A DNA stretch of 19,834 bases, from assembly GCA_937858235.1 (NCBI GenBank), contig CALLZZ010000052.1, positions 1-19,834 of the forward strand, given 5' to 3'. The notes under the pieces are model-generated. The model was not told where the DNA came from. It saw only the letters and a list, made by a program, of their open reading frames with translations, and did not search any database. Positions 1-5,829 of this stretch are shown here, piece by piece. The stretch is from an uncultured Clostridia bacterium. Lineage in GTDB: Bacteria > Bacillota > Clostridia > Oscillospirales > Oscillospiraceae. Position numbers and translations under genes: made by a program. Position 1 is the stretch's first letter. Every line of letters starts with the position of its first letter.

Positions 1-72
1 ACCCGGCAAAAGCTCCGGGACGCATTGAGCAATCAGGAAGGAGATCAGGAGAATGGGAAAAGCAATCACTAA
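1..72 (+). CDS. possible C-terminal end of an upstream gene (partial)
   Basis: Reading from base 1, the frame stays open for 23 codons and stops at TAA 70-72. It gives a hydrophilic tail (TRQKLRDALSNQEGDQENG...) that would overlap the next gene by 20 bases. A second frame stops at TGA 26-28 and would leave a 24-base gap instead. Too little is visible to choose firmly or to name a product. The ribosome-binding site of the next gene (AAGGAG near 38-43) lies inside this stretch. Confidence 0.3.
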   Translation, partial: TRQKLRDALSNQEGDQENGKSNH

Positions 73-712
73 GGCGAAGGAGATCGCCGCAGAAGCCAAG
101 GAAACCGCGGCAACACCTGCCGCAGCCATGCCAGAAGCCGAGGGCTCGGCTGTCACCCTCGACGAGCTGGAAGCCATGGACGTGAGCGCCTTCGGGCAGG
201 AAGAAACCGACGACGCACCGCGCCCGGCGTGGAGGATCACCGACGACGGCTGCGCAGACTGGGCCTGCCGCAAAATCGCGGAAGAAAAGACCGAGCTCGA
301 CCGGATTAAGGAACTGGCCGAGGCCCAGATTGACCGGATTGAGGAAAAGGTGGCCGCTGCTGAGCGCAGATTTGAAAACAGCACCAGCTTTTTGACCGGA
401 AAGCTCGCGGAATACTTCGAGACGGTGCCTCACAAGACCACCAAGACCAAAGCCAGCTATCGGTTGCTGTCCGGTACACTGACGCGCAAATTCGGCGGGC
501 AGCAAATGAAGCAGGACGACGAGAAACTTGTGGAGTTCCTCAAAACCTCCGGCAATCTGGAGTTTATTAAAACGGAGGAAAAGCCGAAATGGGGCGAGTA
601 CAAAAAGCGGCTTGAAGTTATGGGCGGCAAAGTCGTGGATAAAGAAACCGGCGAGATCGTCGAGGGCGTGCTACTGATTGACAAGCCCGACACTTTCTCC
701 GTAGACGTGTAA
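53..712 (+). CDS. gam: Mu Gam-like host-nuclease inhibitor
   Basis: This 219-aa protein matches the Phage_Mu_Gam family pattern found in Firmicutes phages. An Ala-rich acidic lead (about 1-60) precedes DWACRKIAEEK (69-79), a long charged coiled coil (about 68-125), the FENSTSFLTGKLAEYF segment, KTKASYRLLSG, and a C-terminal half with EFIKTEEKPKWGEYKK and VVDKETGEIVEG. Gam proteins bind double-stranded DNA ends and shield them from host exonucleases (RecBCD or AddAB), which favours phage recombination and replication. The ATG at 53 follows AAGGAG with a usual spacing. The gene opens a recombination cassette: ERF starts 12 bases after its stop and SSB follows. The family call comes from remembered motif layout, so Gam is likely but not proven. 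The Ala-rich first 60 residues are outside the usual Gam core. Confidence 0.75.
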   Translation: MGKAITKAKEIAAEAKETAATPAAAMPEAEGSAVTLDELEAMDVSAFGQEETDDAPRPAWRITDDGCADWACRKIAEEKTELDRIKELAEAQIDRIEEKVAAAERRFENSTSFLTGKLAEYFETVPHKTTKTKASYRLLSGTLTRKFGGQQMKQDDEKLVEFLKTSGNLEFIKTEEKPKWGEYKKRLEVMGGKVVDKETGEIVEGVLLIDKPDTFSVDV

Positions 713-724
713 GGAGGTAGAGCC

Positions 725-1570
725 ATGGCAGCAAATACCAAGGCAACGGCAACAGCCGCACAACCAAAGGAAGCCGAAGCTCCACCGCATGAGGCCATGA
801 GCCTGCAAGAAAAGTTTATCCGGCTCCGGGAGGCCGTTCCTTCTATCACCCAGAAGCAGCACAGCGACGGCGTGAAATACAAATTTGCAAAGATTTTCGA
901 CGTATACGAGCTGCTAACCCCGGCTATGAACCAGTACGGTGTCAACTTCGACATTGTGGGAGAGGCAGCCACCAGACACGCTGAGAACGGGGATCCCGTG
1001 TACTACTCCAACTTCGTGCAACATACCCGCAGCAGCGGTGACCGTGTCGTGTGGGTGTACGAGGCCGACCTGACGATCCGCTGGACGAACGCAGACGATC
1101 CGGAGGATAGGCTGGAAATAACGCTTCACGCAATCGGCACCAATGACGGAGGGCCAGACAAAGCCAAGGGCTCTGCATGGACGTACTGCCTAAAATACTA
1201 CCTTTTCGAGAAATTCGGTATAGATCAGGGTGACGACGATCCAGACATGCAGGATCACACAAGTGAAGGCCGCCAGCAAGCGCCACAAACGCCCACACAG
1301 CCTCAAAATGGGGCGCAAGGTAGAAACGCACAGCCGCCCGCTCAAAATGTCAAGAACGGACACACAGGCGCTTCACGTTCCTTATCTGACGCGCAGCTAT
1401 CCCGTATGTACCGCAAGGGTGAGGACGCGAACATAAACCAGCAGCAAGTCAATGAGCAGATCCTCCAGAAATACGGGCAGCAGGATCCTCACCGTCTGAC
1501 ACGGCAACAGTATGACGAAATATGCAACGCGTTGGACAGTGCAAGACAAGGGGGAACTGCAAATGTATAA
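725..1570 (+). CDS. erf: ERF-family single-strand annealing recombinase
   Basis: This 281-aa protein has an ERF core at about 25-170. MSLQEKFIRLREAVPSI leads into KYKFAKIFDVYELLTPAM, and the family's closing signature DKAKGSAWTYCLKYYLFEKFGI spans 145-166. ERF proteins form rings on single-stranded DNA and anneal complementary strands. They act in phage homologous recombination, including circularisation and recombination-dependent replication. After the core comes a Gln/Pro/Asn-rich linker (about 170-215), then a small C-terminal helical domain (LSDAQLSRMYRKGEDANI through CNALDSARQG), which is a common layout. The ATG at 725 sits 7 bases after AAGGAGGT. The stop overlaps the SSB start, so the two genes are probably translationally coupled. 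Confidence 0.88.
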   Translation: MAANTKATATAAQPKEAEAPPHEAMSLQEKFIRLREAVPSITQKQHSDGVKYKFAKIFDVYELLTPAMNQYGVNFDIVGEAATRHAENGDPVYYSNFVQHTRSSGDRVVWVYEADLTIRWTNADDPEDRLEITLHAIGTNDGGPDKAKGSAWTYCLKYYLFEKFGIDQGDDDPDMQDHTSEGRQQAPQTPTQPQNGAQGRNAQPPAQNVKNGHTGASRSLSDAQLSRMYRKGEDANINQQQVNEQILQKYGQQDPHRLTRQQYDEICNALDSARQGGTANV

Positions 1571-1913
1571 CCATGTGGGGCTTCTGGGCCGTCTGGCTCA
1601 GGATCCGGAAATCAGATATACGCCGGGTGGCACTCCGGTGGCGAACTTCGATCTCGCCGTTCAAGTGCCGAGCAAAGACAAGAACACGCCGCCGGACTAT
1701 ATACCGATCGTTTGCTGGAGAGAGCAGGCCGAGTTCTGCGGCCGCTACCTGACGAAAGGCCGCCAGATTGTAATCGAGGGCCGCATTTCTACACGAAGGT
1801 ATGAGGGAAACGACGGCAAAAGGCACAAAGTCGTAGAAGTCACCGCCGCCCGGCTCTACTTCGCTGACGGCAAAGAGTCAGGCGGTGGAGGCTATGGCTC
1901 AAATTTTGCGTAA
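1563..1913 (+). CDS. ssb: single-stranded DNA-binding protein without the acidic tip
   Basis: This 116-aa protein is an OB-fold SSB. MYNHVGLLGRLAQDPEIRYTP opens it, VANFDLAVQ and PIVCWREQAEFCGRYLTKGRQIVIEGRI follow, and VEVTAARLYF ends the fold. SSB coats single strands during replication and works with the neighbouring ERF. An upstream in-frame ATG at 1512 lies inside erf and lacks a ribosome-binding site. I chose ATG 1563 because it gives the canonical N terminus and follows a GGGGGA stretch. The start overlaps erf by 8 bases. The C terminus (GKESGGGGYGSNFA) lacks the acidic DDDIPF-type tip through which host SSBs recruit repair partners. The protein may therefore coat DNA without docking host proteins, or use other contacts. 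The stop TAA at 1911-1913 is in the same frame as the downstream initiator gene. Confidence 0.9.
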   Translation: MYNHVGLLGRLAQDPEIRYTPGGTPVANFDLAVQVPSKDKNTPPDYIPIVCWREQAEFCGRYLTKGRQIVIEGRISTRRYEGNDGKRHKVVEVTAARLYFADGKESGGGGYGSNFA

Positions 1914-2019
1914 CCGCTGGGCGACCGGCAAACGACCGCCGGACGACCGCCGGACGACCAGAAAACGACCGAAAACAAACCAACAACAGACCGAAAAAGA
2001 ACCAGCAAACGACCAAGAA
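1910..2019 (+). repeat. 11-bp iteron array (cluster 1), candidate replication origin
   Basis: The hexamer ACGACC recurs at 1932, 1943, 1954, 1965 and 2009, with GCGACC at 1921. The weaker units CAAACC (1976), CAGACC (1987), AGAACC (1998) and GTAACC (1910) fall on the same register. Every unit is spaced exactly 11 bp, about one helical turn, so the conserved ACC faces one side of the DNA. The array fills the gap between ssb and the initiator gene and ends at the initiator's ribosome-binding site. Phased iterons beside an initiator gene are the classic form of an initiator-binding origin or an autoregulatory operator. The function is inferred; the periodicity is directly visible. Confidence 0.7.
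1920..1971 (+). repeat. 52-bp direct repeat, copy 1
   Basis: These 52 bases are identical to 2406-2457, 486 bp downstream. This copy lies in the gap between ssb and the initiator gene and contains five 11-bp iteron units. The flanking bases differ on both sides (1919 G against 2405 T; 1972 A against 2458 G), so the match ends sharply. Confidence 0.9.
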
Positions 2020-2033
2020 AGGAGGTGCGCACG

Positions 2034-2927
2034 GTGGCATGGATCCAAGTGCACCAGCAACTCAAAGATCATAGAAAACTACTTGCGGCAGCTGATGAAC
2101 TGGAGATTGAACCCGTTCACATGCTCGGCCTTATAATCTCGTTCTGGCTCTGGGCTCTGGACAATGCGCCGAGCGGCTCCCTCCAAGGTATCAACGACCG
2201 CATGATCGCACGGGCCGCCCAATGGAGCGGAGATCCCGACAAATTTGTAGCCGCTATGGCAAACGCCGGTCTTCTGGACAAAGAGGACGACGGCTCGCTG
2301 TCAATACATGACTGGTACGAATACGCCGGGAAGCTAATTGAACAGCGAGAGGCAGAAAAGAACCGCTCCAGACGCCGCCGGGCCGCTGCTGACGCACCTG
2401 CGAATGGCGACCGGCAAACGACCGCCGGACGACCGCCGGACGACCAGAAAACGACCGGAGGCAGAGTAGACCAGAGTAGAGTAGACCAGAGTAGAGAAGA
2501 AAATATAAACCCCCTACCCCCTAAAGGGGGACAGCAGCAGCCCGTCCCATATAGGCAGATCGTTGAGCTCTATCACACGATATGCACGAGCTACCCAAAG
2601 CTGCGGGCTGTAGAGGGCAACCGGGAGAAGCAGATCGCAGCCCGCTGGAAGAAATATAAGACTCTGAACACCTTCAAAGAGCTATTCGAAAAGGCCGAGG
2701 CGTCGGACTTCCTGAAAGGCGAGAACGACCGAGGCTGGGCAGCAGACTTCGACTGGCTCATAAAGCCAACGAACATGAGCAAGGTGCTGGAAGGAAAATA
2801 CGACAACGACAAAATGAAAGGAGGCCAGAGCCATGGAACCAATAGCACAAATTCTGGCGGGAATAAAACCGCAGACGGAGCAGGAACTGAGACGACCCTC
2901 TCCGGATTCCAAATGGCAGACAGTTGA
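2034..2927 (+). CDS. phage replication initiator (replisome organiser)
   Basis: This 297-aa protein is a Firmicutes phage replication initiator. The N-terminal part (about 1-105; MAWIQVHQQLKDHRKLLAAA, then VHMLGLIISFWLWA and IHDWYEYAGKL) looks like a winged-helix DNA-binding domain. A basic, repetitive linker (about 106-170) contains the tandem RVDQS RVDQS. The C-terminal domain (about 173-258; YRQIVELYHTIC, NTFKELFEKAEASDFLKG, FDWLIKPTNMSKVLEGKYDN) is the conserved tail of phage replisome organisers and is thought to contact the helicase loader. GTG at 2034 was preferred over GTG at 2025 because 2025 overlaps the AAGGAGGT ribosome-binding site at 2019-2026, while 2034 is 7 bases beyond it. 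The gene overlaps the dnaC-like gene by 95 bases, and its linker contains iteron cluster 2. It probably binds the iterons and so may also repress itself. Confidence 0.8.
   Translation: MAWIQVHQQLKDHRKLLAAADELEIEPVHMLGLIISFWLWALDNAPSGSLQGINDRMIARAAQWSGDPDKFVAAMANAGLLDKEDDGSLSIHDWYEYAGKLIEQREAEKNRSRRRRAAADAPANGDRQTTAGRPPDDQKTTGGRVDQSRVDQSREENINPLPPKGGQQQPVPYRQIVELYHTICTSYPKLRAVEGNREKQIAARWKKYKTLNTFKELFEKAEASDFLKGENDRGWAADFDWLIKPTNMSKVLEGKYDNDKMKGGQSHGTNSTNSGGNKTADGAGTETTLSGFQMADS
2406..2457 (+). repeat. 52-bp direct repeat, copy 2, with iteron cluster 2 inside the initiator gene
   Basis: This is an exact copy of 1920-1971. It contains GCGACC at 2407 and ACGACC at 2418, 2429, 2440 and 2451, again spaced 11 bp. 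It lies in the part of the initiator gene that encodes the interdomain linker, as the lambda origin lies inside gene O. Because 11 is not a multiple of 3, the period cannot come from a peptide repeat, which points to selection on the DNA. Confidence 0.85.
2463..2530 (+). other. tandem repeat, A+T-rich tract and G/C hairpin beside the iterons
   Basis: Directly after iteron cluster 2, a 15-bp unit (AGAGTAGACCAGAGT) is repeated exactly at 2463-2477 and 2478-2492. An A-rich stretch follows (GAAGAAAATATAAAC, about 2495-2509), then a short perfect hairpin: CCCCC (2517-2521), loop TAAA, GGGGG (2526-2530). Iterons next to an easily melted tract and a hairpin are what a lambdoid-type origin would show. 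The 15-bp unit is in frame and encodes RVDQS twice, so that part could reflect the protein rather than the DNA. Confidence 0.5.
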
Positions 2928-3843
2928 ACCGACAGACGAGCCGACGGCTGGAAAACCGGAGACGTGGATTTTTAGCAACTCGCCAGAGGCAGCGGGCTTT
3001 AACCCTCCAGAACCGGTACCGTGTGAATACTGTGGCAAGCTGAGGCACACGAAGGGCTTCAAATTTGGCGATCGGATCGTGTGGGCCCCGTATGGGCCGG
3101 AACGCTGCGACTGCCCGGAGGCCGTGGCTGAATACGAGAGGAAGGTGGCCGAGCATGAGGCAGAAATGGAGGCAAAGCGCCGGGAGGAAGAAGCACAGAA
3201 AATGCGAAAACGAGTTCACCGGATCATAGGCGACAGTGGCATGAACGCCCGCTTCCTGCGGCGTACCTTCGACACCTTCCAGCCAAACAACGAGAACCAG
3301 AAGGCCCTCCGGGTATGCAAATCATACGCCGACACCTTCGAGGAAAAGCTGCCGAGGAACAACCCGGAGCCCGGCCGAAACGGCTTATTTATCACCGGCC
3401 CGAAAGGAACCGGCAAGACACACCTTGCCACTGCCATAGCGAACCAGCTCATGCAGCAAGGCACGCCCGTGATCTGCATGACCATGATCGACTTGTTGGA
3501 TCGGATCAAGCGGACATACGAGCAGAACCGGCAGTACGGTGGAGAAATCAGCGAGGGCAGCGTGCTGGACACCTACAAGCAGGTGCAGTTGCTCGTGATC
3601 GACGACATGGGGAAAGAACCCGCGACCGAGTGGGCCGTGTCCAAGATCTACGCCATTATTAACAGCCGGTATGAGGCTTACATGCCGACAATCATCACAA
3701 CCAACTACTCGGACTCCGAGCTCGTCCGGAGGCTTACGCCGAAGGACTCCGGGGATCCAACCACAGCAGACGCCACGATCGACCGGCTCCGGGAAATGTG
3801 CGCGGCCATAGTCACAACTGGCGAAAGCTGGCGCAGCAAATAA
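2833..3843 (+). CDS. dnaC: DnaC/IstB-type helicase loader ATPase
   Basis: This 336-aa AAA+ protein has Walker A GPKGTGKT (189-196), Walker B LLVIDDMG (253-260), a sensor-1-like IITTNYSD (287-294) and an arginine-containing TIDRLREMC segment near 315-323. DnaC-type loaders open or place the replicative helicase on single strands at the origin. The N-terminal half carries CEYC (64-67) and CDC (92-94), a likely zinc site, then a charged helix (about 97-128). Such an N-terminal zinc site is common in Gram-positive loaders of the DnaI type. ATG 2833 lies 8 bases after AAAGGAGG (2817-2824), so the 95-base overlap with the initiator gene appears real and implies coupled synthesis. No replicative helicase is in the window, so host DnaB/DnaC is the likely partner unless one lies outside. 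Confidence 0.88.
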   Translation: MEPIAQILAGIKPQTEQELRRPSPDSKWQTVEPTDEPTAGKPETWIFSNSPEAAGFNPPEPVPCEYCGKLRHTKGFKFGDRIVWAPYGPERCDCPEAVAEYERKVAEHEAEMEAKRREEEAQKMRKRVHRIIGDSGMNARFLRRTFDTFQPNNENQKALRVCKSYADTFEEKLPRNNPEPGRNGLFITGPKGTGKTHLATAIANQLMQQGTPVICMTMIDLLDRIKRTYEQNRQYGGEISEGSVLDTYKQVQLLVIDDMGKEPATEWAVSKIYAIINSRYEAYMPTIITTNYSDSELVRRLTPKDSGDPTTADATIDRLREMCAAIVTTGESWRSK

Positions 3844-3855
3844 GGAGGTAAAACC

Positions 3856-4371
3856 ATGAGAGACAGACTTGTTTATATATGCTCCCCATGCCGGGGAGAA
3901 ATGGAAAAGAACATCATCAAGGCGCAGGGCTACTGCCGGGAGGCGGCCGAGCTCTGGCCGGACGTGCTGCCAATTGCGCCGCACGTTTATTGTACGCAGT
4001 TCCTCAACGACGAAAACCCGGGCGAGCGGGCCGTCGGCATGGACATGGGGATCTCACTGCTGAGTATCTGCGACGAGCTCTGGGTGTATGGGATCGACAA
4101 TCCGAGCGAAGGCATGAAGCACGAAATCGCCTACGCCGAGGAACACGGGATCCCCGTCCGGAACGCTGCCGAGGTTTACAAGAACAGGCCACAGGACAAG
4201 TGCGAGCTGGGCGACGCGTTGATCGTCCTCCCCTCCCACGTCGGCAACCTGAACGGAGTCGCGGCCGTGGAGTCCACCACCGTGAGGATTAGCGGCGAGG
4301 CCGTCGTGGATCTGGCGATCCAGCTCAGGCGACACCGGGGCCACGACATAACTATGGAGGCGGATCAATGA
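3856..4371 (+). CDS. DUF4406/DUF7768-like protein (nucleoside deoxyribosyltransferase fold)
   Basis: This 171-aa protein begins RLVYICSPCRGEMEKNI, then IAPHVYCTQFLNDENPGERAVGMDMG, DELWVYG, SEGMKHEIAYAEEHGIPV. This is the layout of the DUF4406 group of phage proteins, which resemble nucleoside 2-deoxyribosyltransferases. No biochemical role is settled for the phage forms; a role in nucleotide handling is inference from the fold. The last 55 residues, after VYKNRPQDKC, have no feature I recognise. The ATG follows TAAGGAGG, where the previous stop codon overlaps the ribosome-binding site. The final ATGA overlaps the start of the recU-like gene. Confidence 0.7.
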   Translation: MRDRLVYICSPCRGEMEKNIIKAQGYCREAAELWPDVLPIAPHVYCTQFLNDENPGERAVGMDMGISLLSICDELWVYGIDNPSEGMKHEIAYAEEHGIPVRNAAEVYKNRPQDKCELGDALIVLPSHVGNLNGVAAVESTTVRISGEAVVDLAIQLRRHRGHDITMEADQ

Positions 4372-5117
4372 GCTGGGACACGGTACCGGGGAAAAACCAC
4401 GAGGGCTACCCGGATCCGACAGCAGCGACCGCCCTCTCAAACATTCGGCGCAGCCAGCGTGGGCTCCAGAGCAAACGGGCCGGAGAATACTTCGAGAACC
4501 TAATCGAAGCGAGCCTCAGCTGGTACAAAGACAGAGGCGTGGCCCGCGTAGAAAAGACACCGGAGCCAATGCGCCCTCTCAGGCCACCAAACCGACAGGG
4601 CCAGTTCCTCGCCTGCTACACCAAAGCCGCACAGCCTGATTTTAAAGGCACACTCACCGGAGGCCGATCCGTCGTATTCGAGGCCAAACACACCGACAGC
4701 GACCGGATCGAGTACAACCGCCTGACGCCGGAGCAGCTGGACAGTCTCGCCGAGCATCACAGCCTCGGAGCCGTTACCTTCGTTCTGGTAAGCGTGGGCC
4801 TACAAGACTTTTTCAGGGTGCCATGGGAAACATGGCGAGACATGAAGGACATATACGGCCACAAACACATAAAAACGGCAGAGCTTGAACCATTCCGGGT
4901 GCAGTACATAGCCGGAGTGCTCAAACTGCTGGAAGGCTTATATCTGGGGCTCGATCAACAGACCGGACACTGGGATCAGGATCCCACCGGGAACTTTAGA
5001 ACGTGCTCAAACTGCGGCATATCAATGGGAATGGCCGAGGGTGAGATCCTCGAACGCTTCCAATATTGTCCGTATTGTGGCACCAAAATGATGAAAGGAG
5101 AAGCGACACATGAATGA
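4368..5117 (+). CDS. recU: RecU-like Holliday-junction resolvase with C-terminal zinc ribbon
   Basis: This 249-aa protein has a RecU-type nuclease core. RAGEYFENLIEASLSWYKDRGVARVEKTP (about 37-65) is followed by PDFKG with D91 and VVFEAKHT with E105 and K107. These match the D...E-x-K metal-binding triad of RecU and the wider PD-(D/E)XK fold. RRLTPEQ-like spacing and LDSLAEHHSLGAVTFVLV continue the core. RecU resolves four-way junctions made by recombination, which fits with ERF and Gam nearby. Beyond the usual core is an extra C-terminal zinc ribbon, CSNCG (213-217) and CPYCG (234-238), which I do not know from standard RecU. It may add DNA or protein contacts. The start is coupled to the previous gene (ATGA, 4368-4371), and the end overlaps the next gene by 8 bases. 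Confidence 0.75.
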   Translation: MSWDTVPGKNHEGYPDPTAATALSNIRRSQRGLQSKRAGEYFENLIEASLSWYKDRGVARVEKTPEPMRPLRPPNRQGQFLACYTKAAQPDFKGTLTGGRSVVFEAKHTDSDRIEYNRLTPEQLDSLAEHHSLGAVTFVLVSVGLQDFFRVPWETWRDMKDIYGHKHIKTAELEPFRVQYIAGVLKLLEGLYLGLDQQTGHWDQDPTGNFRTCSNCGISMGMAEGEILERFQYCPYCGTKMMKGEATHE

Positions 5118-5829
5118 GGTATTGTTAAGCAGCAAAAAGCTGGACTGGTGCACTCCGTCCGACTTTTTCAAAGAGCTGGATCAAGAGTTCCATTTTGAAC
5201 TCGATCCGGCAGCGACTGCTAAAAACGCCAAGTGCGCGAAATATTTCACAACGGCCGACGACGGCCTGAAAGCTGACTGGGGGGGGTACCGCGTATTCTG
5301 CAATCCTCCGTATGGACGCCAGATCGGCGACTGGGTGCGCAAGGGCTACGAGGAAAGCCAAAAGCCCGGCACCGTCGTTGTTATGCTCATACCGGCCAGA
5401 ACGGACACGGCATATTTCCACGACTATGTATTCCACGGGAAGGCCGACGAGGTGCGCTTTTTACGCGGGAGGCTCACGTTCACGGACGAGGACGGAAACC
5501 CGACAACGGACGCCAAAGGCCGGGCCTGCTCCGCTCCCTTCCCCTCTGCCGTCGTTATTTGGCGCAGCTCGGATAAAAAGCAGAGCCTCCGGGACATGGT
5601 GTTGGATCTCATTAAGGGCGAGGCCATGACAGCGAACGAAATCGCGGCCACCCTCTCCGACCGGGGCCAGCAGGTGAGCCGCAGCGACGTGGGCCCGATC
5701 CTCACGAAAGCGCAGGCAGCAGGAAAAGCAAAGAACGCCGGAAAGCGGGTATGCAGCGTGACGGGGCGCTCTGCAATCGTCTGGACGGCAGAAAGTGAGG
5801 CAGTCAAACATGAACAAAACAGATATTGA
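5110..5829 (+). CDS. dam: phage DNA N6-adenine methyltransferase (Dam type) with C-terminal winged helix
   Basis: This 239-aa protein matches the phage DNA N-6-adenine-methyltransferase family (PF05869 type). DWCTPSDFFKELDQEFHFELDPAATA opens it, with YRVFCNPPYGRQIGDWVRKGYEES and the catalytic NPPY at 65-68, then VVMLIPARTDTAYFHDYVF and EVRFLRGRLTF. It transfers a methyl group from S-adenosylmethionine to adenine and probably protects phage DNA from host restriction. Residues about 160-232 (LRDMVLDLIKGEAMTANEIAATL to GRSAIVW) look like an added winged-helix domain that could help choose sites. ATG 5110 follows AAAGGAGAAG (about 5094-5103). The end overlaps the next gene by 20 bases. The recognition site cannot be read from sequence, though GATC is unusually frequent in this window. 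Confidence 0.83.
   Translation: MNEVLLSSKKLDWCTPSDFFKELDQEFHFELDPAATAKNAKCAKYFTTADDGLKADWGGYRVFCNPPYGRQIGDWVRKGYEESQKPGTVVVMLIPARTDTAYFHDYVFHGKADEVRFLRGRLTFTDEDGNPTTDAKGRACSAPFPSAVVIWRSSDKKQSLRDMVLDLIKGEAMTANEIAATLSDRGQQVSRSDVGPILTKAQAAGKAKNAGKRVCSVTGRSAIVWTAESEAVKHEQNRY

Noticed and set aside
1840..2136. Overlapping open frames on both strands in the iteron gap
   Set aside because: They are created by the 11-bp repeats and lack plausible starts. The gap is better explained by the repeat array.
1910..2500. Repeats as a CRISPR array
   Set aside because: The units are 11 bp in unbroken register with no unique spacers, and only two larger blocks exist. They fit iterons.
5795..5810. GTG 5795 as the start of the DUF5131 gene
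   Set aside because: It adds five residues not expected from the family, while ATG 5810 gives the typical MNKTDIEW start.
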